In this document: one piece after another, positions 1-9,658 of the stretch
Layout of the letters: each line of letters starts with the position of its first letter
How positions within the stretch are numbered: the stretch's first letter is position 1
Origin: Syntrophomonadaceae bacterium
GTDB lineage: Bacteria > Bacillota > Dethiobacteria > DTU022
Direction of reading: 5' to 3'
Length of the DNA stretch: 44,863 bases
Assembly (NCBI GenBank): GCA_003554615.1
Contig: PWGX01000047.1
Location: forward strand, 1 to 44,863
Made by a program: the position numbers and the translations under genes
The notes under the pieces: generated by a model
The model's database searches: none
The model's input: only the letters and a program-made list of their open reading frames with translations
What the model was told of the DNA's origin: nothing

Positions 1-192
1 TGGGTCACAAAAAGAAATTGCACCCCCAATAACCTGTCCCTGAGCTTGGATATTATGATATAATTCTGATATGCATTGTTGATAATTAATATCAATGAGC
101 TCGCCTTTAACCCGGGCATCACCGTTGATAAGAGCGGGATAATGAGATATGTTTTCATTTACTGCCGGGTGAAGGCAGATTAAAGAAAATCT
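1..192 (-). other. Open minus-strand reading frame running off the left edge (possible 3' part of an unidentified gene, or a remnant)
   Basis: Minus-strand translation of 192..1 is open: RFSLICLHPAVNENISHYPALINGDARVKGELIDINYQQCISELYHNIQAQGQVIGGAISFCDP. No ATG/GTG/TTG in this frame within 1-192; family not recognised. Confidence 0.2.
79..95. promoter_or_regulatory. 17-bp palindrome TTGATA-ATTAA-TATCAA upstream of znuA; possible Fur/Zur-type operator
   Basis: Perfect 6-5-6 inverted repeat about 100 bp upstream of the zinc-transport operon, which also encodes a Fur-family regulator. Confidence 0.35.
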
Positions 193-213
193 TTGATTAA
201 GGAGAGAAGTTTC

Positions 214-1197
214 TTGCAAAAAAGAATTTTTCTGATATGTGCCTGCCTGTTGATTGTTTTTGTGCTTTCCGGCTGTTCAACTGAAGAGGTTATCCCTGAC
301 GGAACAGAACCGGACCTAAAAGTAGTGACTACGATCTATCCCCTGGCCGATTTTGTTAAACAGCTGGGCGGAGACCGGGTGGAGGTGTCCCATCTTTTAC
401 CGGCCGGATCAAGCCCTCATACCTATGAGCCTACCGTAGAAAAGGCGCGGCTGGTTGAACGGGCGGACCTGTTTGTCTATGTGGGGGCGGACCTGGATAA
501 CTGGGCCGTAAATATGGCCGAAGCGGCCGATACCGAAATTGCAATTTTGGATTTATCAGAGCAAGCCGATTTAATAGAAGCGGTCGAGTATCATGATCTT
601 GAAAATGATGATCTGGAGGAAAATAGCCATGAACATGACCACAACAATCACGACCACCATGATAGTGACCATGACCATGGCCCGGAAGATCCCCACTTCT
701 GGCTTGATCCTTTAGTGGTACGTGATTCGATTTGTCCCGCTATTCATAAAGAACTGGTTGCCCTGGCTCCCGGAAGCGAAGATTATTTTAAAAACAGGCT
801 TGAGCAGTATCAACAGGACCTGAATGTTTTACATGAAGAAATCGTAGCGGCGGTAGACGGCTTCTCCAGGGACAGCTTTATTGCTTTTCATTCAGCCTGG
901 CAGTACTTTGCCGATCGATACGGTTTGGAGGAGCTGGCTGTAATAGCCCAGTTCCCCGGCCAGGAGCCATCGGCCGGATGGATTGCCGAGCTGGTGGAGC
1001 TGATCAGGGAAAAAGAAATAGGCGCTATTTTTACCGAGCCCCAGTTTTCACCTGAGCTGGCTGAAAGGATAGCTGAAGAAAGCGGCACTGAAGTAAAGAT
1101 TATCGATCCCCTGGGAGGAGAAGGTGTCCCCCGCAGGGAAACATACCTGGAGCTAATGAGATTTAACCTCTCTGTTTTCAAAGAGGCCATGGAATAA
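214..1197 (+). CDS. znuA: Zinc ABC transporter substrate-binding lipoprotein (ZnuA/AdcA-like)
   Basis: Lipobox VLSGC; His/Asp-rich loop HEHDHNNHDHHDSDHDHGPEDPHFWLDP; KVVTTIYPLADFVKQLGGDRVEVSHLLPAGSSPHTYEPT is typical of family 9 binding proteins. TTG start with aaggag upstream; the ORF track extends to 193. Confidence 0.93.
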   Translation: MQKRIFLICACLLIVFVLSGCSTEEVIPDGTEPDLKVVTTIYPLADFVKQLGGDRVEVSHLLPAGSSPHTYEPTVEKARLVERADLFVYVGADLDNWAVNMAEAADTEIAILDLSEQADLIEAVEYHDLENDDLEENSHEHDHNNHDHHDSDHDHGPEDPHFWLDPLVVRDSICPAIHKELVALAPGSEDYFKNRLEQYQQDLNVLHEEIVAAVDGFSRDSFIAFHSAWQYFADRYGLEELAVIAQFPGQEPSAGWIAELVELIREKEIGAIFTEPQFSPELAERIAEESGTEVKIIDPLGGEGVPRRETYLELMRFNLSVFKEAME

Positions 1198-1227
1198 AAC
1201 CGCCGGAAGTATGAGGAGTAGAGGATA

Positions 1228-1992
1228 TTGAACGAAGTAATAAAAGCCAACAACCTGACCGTTACCCTGGGCGGTAAAACAGTCTTGGAAGATATTACTT
1301 TTACGGCCGGCAGCGGAGAATTGACGGGAGTTATCGGCCCGAACGGTGCAGGTAAAACAACCCTGCTGCGGGCGATCCTTGGTTTGGTCTCCGTTCAGGG
1401 GGGCAGCCTGGCCGTGCTTGGAATTTCAGGGCAGCGGTTGAAAGAAGTCAGGCCCCGGATCGGTTATATGCCTCAGCGCCAGTCTTTTGAAAGGCGGTTT
1501 CCGCTTTCCTCTGCCGATGTAATCGCTACGGGGCTCCTTTCCCCGCGGACACTTTTTCGCAGGGTGCCGGGTAAAGAAGAGCACGTTAAAAAAGCACTCG
1601 GGTTGGTGGGGATGGAAGGTTTTTATGACCGCCCTTTCCAGGACCTCTCTGGAGGGGAACAGCAGCGCGTCCTGCTGGCCCGGGCCCTGGTCAGGCGCCC
1701 CAACCTGCTCCTGCTGGACGAACCAAATACCGGTCTTGATTTTCCGGCCCAGCAGAGTTTTGTTGAATTGCTGCGTGAGTTGAAAGAAAAAGAAAATTTA
1801 ACGATCCTCCTGGTTTCACATGACCTGGTTTCCATCGCCCCTGCGGCAGATATATTGCTTTGCATTAACCGGACCATGCATATTCACGGCCATCCGGCTG
1901 AAGTTTTGCGCAGCCCCCAGCTAGATGAGGCGTACCGCTGTCAGTTTGATTTCCTGACCACCGGGGGCGATAATGAGAGGTGCTGGCATTGA
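1228..1992 (+). CDS. znuC: Metal ABC transporter ATP-binding protein (ZnuC-like)
   Basis: Walker A GPNGAGKTT, signature LSGGEQQR, Walker B LLLLDEP; between znuA and znuB. Confidence 0.93.
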   Translation: MNEVIKANNLTVTLGGKTVLEDITFTAGSGELTGVIGPNGAGKTTLLRAILGLVSVQGGSLAVLGISGQRLKEVRPRIGYMPQRQSFERRFPLSSADVIATGLLSPRTLFRRVPGKEEHVKKALGLVGMEGFYDRPFQDLSGGEQQRVLLARALVRRPNLLLLDEPNTGLDFPAQQSFVELLRELKEKENLTILLVSHDLVSIAPAADILLCINRTMHIHGHPAEVLRSPQLDEAYRCQFDFLTTGGDNERCWH

Positions 1993-2801
1993 GCGAGATG
2001 TTTTCCTACGGCTTCATGCAAAGAGCCCTGCTTGCCGCCTTACTGGTAGGAATCCTCTGTCCTACCATATCGTTCTTTGTGGTTTTAAAACGGCTTTCAT
2101 TCCTGGGAGCGGGCATTTCTCACACTGCCCTGGGGGGGATAGCGATCGGCCTGGCTTCAGGATTGGACCCGGTCCTGACCGGGAGTATTTTTGCCGTTGG
2201 AACCGCTATGAGTACCGGTCATATCAGCCGGCTTGGCAAAATAAGCGAAGATACGGTAATCGGTATCTTTTATGCTTCGGGTATGGCCCTGGGAATTGCC
2301 CTGATCAGTACTTTTAAAGGGTATTATCCTGAGCTCTTTTCCCTGCTTTTTGGAAACATCCTTGCCGTTTCAACCCGTGACCTGCAGATTATGGCCGGTG
2401 TCCTGGCCGTGATCATCGTCTTTATCCTTCTTTTTTTCAAAGAATTGCTGGCGATTTGTTTTGATGAAGAAATGGCCGTTGCGGGAGGATTGCCGGTCGG
2501 CCCGCTCTATATGGGCCTTCTGGCTGCAATTGGTTTAACAGTAATGGTGTCCATCCAGCTGGTCGGTGTAGTGATGGTAGCGGCCCTGATAGTTATTCCA
2601 GGTGCCACGGCTTATCGCCTGAGCGGCAACTACCGCAGTATGGTTGCCTATTCGCTGGCTACCGGGTTAACCGGAAGTTTTGGAGGGCTTTTTATTTCTT
2701 ACTATTTTCCGGTGCCTCCGGGTGCAGCAATTGTTCTGATCCTGGCGCTTCTGTTTGGTATTGCTGTTGTGTTAAAATACCATTTTGAAAAGCACACCTG
2801 A
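1980..2801 (+). CDS. znuB: Metal ABC transporter permease (ZnuB-like)
   Basis: Multi-TM ABC-3 permease; GAGISHTALGGIAIG motif; overlaps the 3' end of znuC. Confidence 0.92.
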   Translation: MLALSEMFSYGFMQRALLAALLVGILCPTISFFVVLKRLSFLGAGISHTALGGIAIGLASGLDPVLTGSIFAVGTAMSTGHISRLGKISEDTVIGIFYASGMALGIALISTFKGYYPELFSLLFGNILAVSTRDLQIMAGVLAVIIVFILLFFKELLAICFDEEMAVAGGLPVGPLYMGLLAAIGLTVMVSIQLVGVVMVAALIVIPGATAYRLSGNYRSMVAYSLATGLTGSFGGLFISYYFPVPPGAAIVLILALLFGIAVVLKYHFEKHT

Positions 2802-2868
2802 TTTTTGTTTAAAATTTGGCGCCGGCTATGGATTTAATGCTTTTTATGGAGGAGGCAGTATTTGAATA

Positions 2869-3330
2869 ATGAATGATTCTTTCTTGGAGGAAGCCAAAGC
2901 GAAACTGCGCCGAAAGGGGTTTAAACTTACCGGTCCGCGGCTGGCGATTCTTAATTATTTGGCCAGAGAAAAAGGGCACCCCGATGTGCAGGGTATTTAT
3001 GAGGGAATCAGAACCGAATATCCGGGTATCGGCATGGCCACTGTTTATCGCACCGTGGATTTGCTGGTGGATATCGGGCTCCTGCGGGCTTTGGTATTGA
3101 AAAATAACCGGGTCCGATATGAACTGAACCGGCCCGGCGATCATCACCATCACCTGGTTTGTACGGCCTGCGGGGAGATTACCGAATTTGGCAGCTGTAA
3201 TTTCAAGTTGATCTGCGAAGAAATAGAAGATGTAACCCGGTTTAGAATTGAAGAGCATGCGCTAGAGGCTTACGGCCACTGCCCGGGCTGTTTGACTGAA
3301 AGCGGGGATTATTCCACGGAAAAAATGTAA
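2869..3330 (+). CDS. Fur-family transcriptional regulator (Zur/PerR-type)
   Basis: GPRLAILNYL...GIGMATVYRTVDLLVDIGLLR; HHHHLVCTACGEITEF and CPGC zinc-site motifs. Confidence 0.92.
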   Translation: MNDSFLEEAKAKLRRKGFKLTGPRLAILNYLAREKGHPDVQGIYEGIRTEYPGIGMATVYRTVDLLVDIGLLRALVLKNNRVRYELNRPGDHHHHLVCTACGEITEFGSCNFKLICEEIEDVTRFRIEEHALEAYGHCPGCLTESGDYSTEKM

Positions 3331-5012
3331 TAGTAAATTGGTTGGCCGCCGTGCTGAAGCTCAACTTCCAGTTCCGGATTTTTTTCAGCTACCGCATTGG
3401 CCAGGAGCGATGCCTCTGAGCGGGAAATATCACGCCCGTAAAAAATGGTCACAATATCGTTATCCTCAGTTATTATTTCCTCTGCCACTTCAAGAGCGGT
3501 CTGGTTCAAATCTTCCCCGGCGGAAACAATTTCATCTTCAAAGAGCCCTAGATACTGGCCGGTTTTAATATTTGATCCCCTGATGGTGGTATCCCGGGTT
3601 GCATAGGTAACCAGGCCTGTTTTCACCCTGGTTATCCCCTCCACCATGGCTGTGAGGTTGTTTTCAACCGGCTGGTACGGGTTGTAAGCCAGCAGGGCTG
3701 CCAGTCCTTCGGGCAAAGACCTGGTTTCAACAACTTCTACGTATTTATCTGCCAGGGTCTTAGCCTGTTCGGCAACCATAATGATATTTTTATTATTGGG
3801 AAGAATAACCGTCGCCTTCTGGGGTAGTTTTTGGACAGCGTGCAAGAGGTCTTCCACCTTGGGATTCATGGTCTGCCCACCAAAGACTATCTCATCGGCA
3901 CCCAGGCTGAGAAAGATCTCCCGGAAACCTTCCCCGAAGGATACTGAGATAATACCAGCTTCACCCTGTTCATGGCGCCCGGCTTTGGGTAAAATAATCG
4001 GCGTTTCCACCGGCGCTTTAGATGAAGCAGCTTCTTCGTGTTGATCTTCCATATTTTGAATCTTTATATCATGCAGGGTGCCGTAATCAAGTGCAGCCTG
4101 CAGGGCTAAGCCGGGCGATGCCGTATGGAGGTGAATTTTAGCCAGGTTTTTATCGGAGGCTACAATCAGGGAATCTCCGTAAGAAGATAATTCGCTTTCA
4201 AGGCCGGAGAAGGCCCCGTTTTCCGATTTGATGATCATTTCGGTACAGTAAGGATGTTGAAGATCTAACGGTTCAGAGGGGATCGGTCTTGTATGTTGTC
4301 CGGAGGGAATGGTGCTTGCCGGAAAGCCTCCTCCCGGCAGACTTTTTTGTTTGTGGTTGAGCAGATCATCAAGGGATTGTTTCATGGCATAAAGGCAGCC
4401 TTCAAGAAAAACCAGCAGTCCAAGCCCGCCGGCATCGACTACTCCGGCATCCTTGAGGGCGGGAAGCATTTCAGTGGTTTTTTCAAGGGCTGCTTTACCG
4501 CTTTTAATGGCTTCTTCCATGCTGTTGTGCACATTTTCGCCCTTTTTAACGGCATTCCTGATACCGCGGGCCATTTCCCTGGCCACGGTTAAAATTGTCC
4601 CTTCGACCGGGGTGGAAACAGCCTTATAAGCATAAACTACTGCATACTGAAAGGCTTTGCTAAATTCGCCCGGGGAGATGTAATCTTTTTTTTGCAAACC
4701 GTGGGCAATGCCCCGCAGGATTTGGGACAGGATAACCCCCGAATTGCCCCGGGCACCCATCAGGGCATGTGAGGCTACAATTTCGGAGAGTTCTCCTATG
4801 GATTCCCCTTCGTAAGACAAAGATCCTTTGACGGCGGCACCTAAAGTCATGCTCATATTTGTCCCGGTGTCGCCGTCGGGAACAGGGAATACATTAAGGG
4901 CATCGATTTTTTCTTTTTCACGTTCAAAGAAATAACTGGCCCCTAAAATCATTTTTTTAAAATCTTCCACGGATAATAAATAGTCTTGTGAAATTCTGGC
5001 TTCACTTGCCAT
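3309..5012 (-). CDS. DAK2-domain protein (FakA/YloV-like fatty acid kinase ATP-binding subunit)
   Basis: NVFPVPDGDTGTNMSMTL, GARGNSGVILSQILRG, DAGVVDAGGLGLL; 3' end overlaps the convergent fur-family gene. Confidence 0.88.
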   Translation of the reverse strand: MASEARISQDYLLSVEDFKKMILGASYFFEREKEKIDALNVFPVPDGDTGTNMSMTLGAAVKGSLSYEGESIGELSEIVASHALMGARGNSGVILSQILRGIAHGLQKKDYISPGEFSKAFQYAVVYAYKAVSTPVEGTILTVAREMARGIRNAVKKGENVHNSMEEAIKSGKAALEKTTEMLPALKDAGVVDAGGLGLLVFLEGCLYAMKQSLDDLLNHKQKSLPGGGFPASTIPSGQHTRPIPSEPLDLQHPYCTEMIIKSENGAFSGLESELSSYGDSLIVASDKNLAKIHLHTASPGLALQAALDYGTLHDIKIQNMEDQHEEAASSKAPVETPIILPKAGRHEQGEAGIISVSFGEGFREIFLSLGADEIVFGGQTMNPKVEDLLHAVQKLPQKATVILPNNKNIIMVAEQAKTLADKYVEVVETRSLPEGLAALLAYNPYQPVENNLTAMVEGITRVKTGLVTYATRDTTIRGSNIKTGQYLGLFEDEIVSAGEDLNQTALEVAEEIITEDNDIVTIFYGRDISRSEASLLANAVAEKNPELEVELQHGGQPIYYYIFSVE

Positions 5013-5152
5013 TACCTTGCTCCTTAATTAATATTGAAAACGACTAATCAGAATAATATCATAAAATAAGTTCTTTTTCTACTGACCAGGAACCTTGTTT
5101 TTCCAAACCGGATCCCTATCCTTTACATCCCTGTCCTTGTTTCCCGGATCAA

Positions 5153-6103
5153 TCAGACATGGTTGCGGAGCATTAATTCTGATGGATGCGGTTCCAGGTA
5201 AACCTGGTTCTGGAGGTATGATACCCCGTACTTGCGCACGTAATGACTGACCATAGTCAGGGGTACCACCAGGGGAGTAGTGGAGCGGGCATAGGCATCA
5301 ATAATTTCTAAGAGCTCCGCTTTTTCATCACCGGCAAGGAAAGTTTTGAAATAGCCCATAATATGATAGAGGACGTTTACGTTTTTCTTTATTGTGGCTT
5401 TTAAAGCCATCGCTTCCATTAGGTAAGCCTGGTATTGATCCAGCAGCTCTTCACGGGGCATTGTTTTGCCGCCAGCAACCAGTTTGCCCATCTTCGACAG
5501 GTGTTTGGGGCTGTGGGCCATTAACTGCAGTTTGTGCCTGGTGTGAAATTGGACCAGCTTTTTATAATCCGGTGTGCTTTCCAGGAAAGACTGCCAGCGA
5601 TGGTAACAATAAACCCGCTCGATAAAATTTTCCCGGAGTTTTGCGTCGTGCAGGCGCCCTTCCTCTTCCAGGGGAAGAAGGGGAAAATGGTTTGCCACGG
5701 CAGAAGCAAAAAGACCCCGCCCTTTTTTTTGGGCCTGGCCGGAGTGTCCGTAAATCTTAACGCGATGCAGGCCTGAACTGGGGGAACCTTTTTTGAAAAT
5801 AAAGGCGCTTAACTTTTCGTTTTGCAGTTCCCTGATCATTTCTGCACAGAACTTTTTCATTTTGGCCGTATGATCGATGTTGCTCCTGGTGGTGACAAGC
5901 CGGGGCTGTTCAGGATCGCCTTCCAGGTGCATTGTTTCACGGGGCACAGGCAGGCCGCATTCCACTTCAGGGCAGACAGGTATAAAGTGGAAATATTCCG
6001 CCAGCACATCGGTAATATAGCGGTCCCGCTTGTGGCTGCCGTCATACCTGACCTGGTTGCCGAGCAGGCAGGAACTGACCCCCACTTTAATCCTGTCTTC
6101 CAT
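5153..6103 (-). CDS. DUF523 + DUF1722 (YbgA-like) domain protein
   Basis: VGVSSCLLGNQVRYDGSHKRD...PVCPEVECGLPVPRE (DUF523); HTRHKLQLMAHSPKHLSKMGKLVA (DUF1722). Confidence 0.88.
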   Translation of the reverse strand: MEDRIKVGVSSCLLGNQVRYDGSHKRDRYITDVLAEYFHFIPVCPEVECGLPVPRETMHLEGDPEQPRLVTTRSNIDHTAKMKKFCAEMIRELQNEKLSAFIFKKGSPSSGLHRVKIYGHSGQAQKKGRGLFASAVANHFPLLPLEEEGRLHDAKLRENFIERVYCYHRWQSFLESTPDYKKLVQFHTRHKLQLMAHSPKHLSKMGKLVAGGKTMPREELLDQYQAYLMEAMALKATIKKNVNVLYHIMGYFKTFLAGDEKAELLEIIDAYARSTTPLVVPLTMVSHYVRKYGVSYLQNQVYLEPHPSELMLRNHV

Positions 6104-6260
6104 CTGACCTGTTGCCTCCTCTTAACATAAACAGGTGTGGTAAAAAAACAAATTATGCTTTATATTAATTTTAAACTATTATAGTATAGATATGCAAAAA
6201 ACAGTATGGTGGGAACCTGATCCTGCAGCAGGTGGTCATTTAGGTAGAACATATGAAAGG

Positions 6261-7226
6261 GTGAGGGCTGTGTACAAAAAAGCCGGTTTTATCCTGACAG
6301 TGATTATTTTGGTGGCCGGTATTGCAGGGGCTGGATGTCAGCCCGGCAATGAAGAAATTGATGTCGAAACAGAAACAGAGGAGGAGCGAGACGAGCAGGT
6401 TGAATATATTCAAAGCGAGGGCATCTTTGTCGGTCAAATTGACAGCCAGTCTGTAGAAATTGAGGTAGCAGGCCAGCCCAGGGCTTTTGCCCTTTCTGAA
6501 GGAATAGATGTCTCAGGAATAGGCAGCGGCTCCAGAGTTTCTTTTACCTATGACGATCGGGGAGAGCGGCCTCTACTGCAATCGATTGAGGTTACAGATA
6601 AACCTTCAGATGAGGTTATCCAATCCGAGGGGACTTATGTCGGTCGAATTGACAGCCGTTCGGTGGAAATAGAAATTAATGGAGAGTACAGGGCTTTCAC
6701 GATAGACCGGGAAGCGACAGTGGAAGACTTAATCGATGGTTCAATAATAGCATTTACGTACAGGGAAACCGACTCCAGGCCGGTTTTGATGTCGGTTGAA
6801 ATTATCGAGGAGCCTGACCCTGGACAAGATGGTGAAACCATTGAAGTCAAGGGTGAAGGAATCTATATCGGCCAAATTGACAGCCGATCGGTTGAGATTT
6901 TTAGAAGCAGGGCTTTTACTCTTGGCCGGGGAGTAAGCGTTAATAATATTGCAGACGGCTCAAAGGTGGCTTTTACTTATACTGAAACCAGGGAGCGTGC
7001 AACCCTGAAGCAAATCGAAGCTGTTGACAGCCCTCCGGAGGGTGAGGTTATACCGGGGACATATAATGGACGGATCGATAGCCATTCAGTTGAAATTGAA
7101 TATGATCAGGCTTTTACCCTCGGGGAAGAGGTAGATGTGGAGAGCATTGCTGAAGGGTCAGAAATTGTTTTCACTTACCGGACAGGGCCGGCGAGACCGG
7201 TCCTAGTTTCAATTTCTGAACGGTAA
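6261..7226 (+). CDS. Predicted lipoprotein with four internal repeats (GxYxGRIDSxSVEIE...AFTL...GSxVxFTY)
   Basis: Signal peptide and lipobox (VAGIAGAGC), then four tandem repeats of about 65-75 aa. Start uncertain (GTG 6261 or 6270); the track starts at 6192. Confidence 0.7.
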   Translation: MRAVYKKAGFILTVIILVAGIAGAGCQPGNEEIDVETETEEERDEQVEYIQSEGIFVGQIDSQSVEIEVAGQPRAFALSEGIDVSGIGSGSRVSFTYDDRGERPLLQSIEVTDKPSDEVIQSEGTYVGRIDSRSVEIEINGEYRAFTIDREATVEDLIDGSIIAFTYRETDSRPVLMSVEIIEEPDPGQDGETIEVKGEGIYIGQIDSRSVEIFRSRAFTLGRGVSVNNIADGSKVAFTYTETRERATLKQIEAVDSPPEGEVIPGTYNGRIDSHSVEIEYDQAFTLGEEVDVESIAEGSEIVFTYRTGPARPVLVSISER

Positions 7227-7379
7227 AACCTGCTGGAGCCGGATCATTTTACCTGTTTATTCATGCTTTTTAATGTTGATATAAACCATAACAATAAGTA
7301 CAATAGTTTAAAAACTGTATTCATAATTTATTTTCGCTGTTTTCTAGCGGAGTCTCTGATCGGCGGGAAGGGAAAGGTC

Positions 7380-8039
7380 ATGAAGCACTTATTATTGGTT
7401 GTGATTGTAACTGCAGCTGCTTTAGCCTTCGGGTGTGCGGCTGAAGAAACAGGAGAATCTAAAAAAGAAGCCCCTGATGAACTAAAAGCCGCCGAGATCG
7501 ATATTCAGTTGACTGATTATGTTTCAGAAGACGGCAAAGTTACAATAGCATTGGACCGTTACCTGGTTGATGATGACATCCCAAAAGAGATCAGCACTTT
7601 TTTTACGGCTGAAAAAGATGAGCATACCGGCAAGGACGAAAAAGAGGATTCTGAAGGAAAATTATACTTTGAAAGCTCCCAGATCAGGCTGTTGGAAAAA
7701 GAAGTACATTACCTGGCCATATTTGTAAATGTAAAAAATATTGAAGATGGATATTTTAAAATCCCTCCCGATTTTGATGACGAACAGCCGGTACTGGTAA
7801 GCGAGGATGGGGCCAGGTATGAACGGGTAATTACTCAATTCAAGTATACAGGCGGTGCTGAAAACTACTCCGGGTATAATGATCTACCGGAAGGATCCGA
7901 AGGAGTAATAGTTTTTGCCTATCCGGTTGAGGATGTGCCTGCTGAAGTTCATTATGTCTACTTTCTGGAAGAAAAACATAGGTCAGGAGTGGAGAAAGGG
8001 ACAATCATTGTTCCTTTAAACTTTTTAACAAATAATTAA
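7380..8039 (+). CDS. Predicted lipoprotein of unknown function (possibly DUF5067-like)
   Basis: MKHLLLVVIVTAAALAFGC lipobox at ATG 7380; the N-terminal extension in the track (7263) is unlikely to be translated. Confidence 0.65.
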   Translation: MKHLLLVVIVTAAALAFGCAAEETGESKKEAPDELKAAEIDIQLTDYVSEDGKVTIALDRYLVDDDIPKEISTFFTAEKDEHTGKDEKEDSEGKLYFESSQIRLLEKEVHYLAIFVNVKNIEDGYFKIPPDFDDEQPVLVSEDGARYERVITQFKYTGGAENYSGYNDLPEGSEGVIVFAYPVEDVPAEVHYVYFLEEKHRSGVEKGTIIVPLNFLTNN

Positions 8040-8161
8040 TTTATTGTAATCGGGTGCAGGCAGGAATAATGTCGTCGATGTAGAAATTCCTTTGATGCTG
8101 AATATATGGAGTTTAAAATTCTTGCCTCTGTCAGGAAGGCAAGGTTTTTAACATTAAGAGA

Positions 8162-8199
8162 AAGCTGTTTCACGCGCTGCCCTGTCAGTGAAACAGCTT
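8162..8199. repeat. Perfect 12-bp inverted repeat AAGCTGTTTCAC-N14-GTGAAACAGCTT
   Basis: Arms 8162-8173 and 8188-8199; no T-run follows on the plus strand. Confidence 0.8.
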
Positions 8200-8280
8200 A
8201 TCTATGGCCTGATTTAATCAAATGAGTTTAATCAGTTCCAGGTATCAGGCCGGCTTAATTGTCATTGAGAGGGGTATTAT

Positions 8281-9624
8281 ATGATAGATTGCCAAAGTTG
8301 TGGTATGAATTACGATGAGAATGAATACGGATTTTGCCCTTACTGTGGGGAACAGCCTCCGAAAAGCCAGGCCCAGGATGAAGAATACTTGCTTAAGAAA
8401 GAAAAAGAACCTGAAAAATCAGCACCGGGCCAACAGAAAAAAACAGGGCCTGCCAACAAAACATTCAAGTTCGTTGTAATTGGTTTAGCAGCGGTTGCTG
8501 TTATCGGTGTGGCGATATCGGCAATATTTGCCCTGGGCAGCAGTGATGTTACTGTTCCGGATAAATATCCAACCATCCAGGAAGCAATAGATGCTGCTGA
8601 AGATGGCGATGAAATTATAGTTGATATTGGTGTTTACAGGGAGAACATAGATTTTAGAGGAAAGAGTATTACCCTGCGCAGCACCGATCCCGATGATCCT
8701 GAAGTGGTTGATTCAACCATAATTGACGGGGGGAACAGTGGCGCTGTTGTTTCATTCAGAAGCGGGGAAAGCGAAGAAGCTGTTTTAAGCGGTTTTACGA
8801 TTACCCGTGGTGGCGGTTTGCTGATATCAGGAGGCAGCTCTCCGGTAATCAAAAAAAATAACATTGAAGATAATTCGGCCGAGGTCGGTGCAGGTATAGC
8901 CATTTTTGATTCTTCTCCCACGATCCTGGAAAATACAATTACCGGCAACTCAGGTTTCTGGGGTGGCGGCCTCCACATCGAGGAATCTTCACCTTTGATC
9001 GAAGGCAACATTATTCAAAGAAACAATGCCGAGTACGGAAGCGGGATAGTTATTTATTCCAATGCTTCCCCAACTCTGCTTAATAACACTATCTCTGGCA
9101 ACTCTTCCGATCAACTTGGAGGGGGAGTGGCAATAGCCGGCAGATCTACTCCCACCCTGGAGGGGAACACAATTACCGATAATTCTGCCGAGCGAGGCGG
9201 CGGACTTTACATCGAAGATTCTGAGCCAGTTGTTGAAAGCAATATAATAACCGGCAACCGTGCAGCCAGGGGAGGCGGTCTTTTCCTGGTCAATTCATTA
9301 AGCACCGCCCTTATGGTCATCGGCAATGAAATTGCCGACAACCTGGCCTCCTTTGCCGGCGCCGGACTCTACATGGAAGGCTCCTCCCCCACAATAGAAG
9401 ACAATGTTTTTATCGATAATATTTCAGAGCGAGTGGGCGGCGGACTTGCTGTCAACAATTCAGCGCCTTTGCTGCTCAGGAATGTTTTTGAAAGCAATGA
9501 AGCGCGGGGTGATGAGGGTGGAGGAGCAGTATGGGTTTCCGGTGATTCGGAACTGGAACTGGAAGATCCTGATGATAATGTTTATACAAACAACACACCT
9601 GATGATATATTCGAAGAGCAGTAA
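8281..9624 (+). CDS. Zinc-ribbon + TM + right-handed parallel beta-helix (pectate-lyase-like fold) protein
   Basis: N-terminal CQSCGMNYDENEYGFCPYCG, one TM helix, VPDKYPTIQEAIDAAEDGDEIIV, then repeated SSPTIEDNxIxxNxAxxGGGL rungs. Confidence 0.88.
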   Translation: MIDCQSCGMNYDENEYGFCPYCGEQPPKSQAQDEEYLLKKEKEPEKSAPGQQKKTGPANKTFKFVVIGLAAVAVIGVAISAIFALGSSDVTVPDKYPTIQEAIDAAEDGDEIIVDIGVYRENIDFRGKSITLRSTDPDDPEVVDSTIIDGGNSGAVVSFRSGESEEAVLSGFTITRGGGLLISGGSSPVIKKNNIEDNSAEVGAGIAIFDSSPTILENTITGNSGFWGGGLHIEESSPLIEGNIIQRNNAEYGSGIVIYSNASPTLLNNTISGNSSDQLGGGVAIAGRSTPTLEGNTITDNSAERGGGLYIEDSEPVVESNIITGNRAARGGGLFLVNSLSTALMVIGNEIADNLASFAGAGLYMEGSSPTIEDNVFIDNISERVGGGLAVNNSAPLLLRNVFESNEARGDEGGGAVWVSGDSELELEDPDDNVYTNNTPDDIFEEQ

Positions 9625-9658
9625 TTTTTATGTATAACTGAAAGGAGTATGGAATATA

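Noticed and set aside
888-1253. Minus-strand ORF antisense to znuA (121 aa) and many similar antisense ORFs in the track (e.g. 24320..24760, 12264..12704, 39628..40323)
   Set aside because: They lie opposite well-supported genes, with no recognisable family motifs; shadow ORFs.
1973-2317. Plus-strand ORF overlapping znuB
   Set aside because: Out-of-frame shadow of the conserved permease gene; no family motifs.
5521-5776. Short ORFs on both strands within the DUF523-DUF1722 gene
   Set aside because: Embedded in a well-supported conserved CDS.
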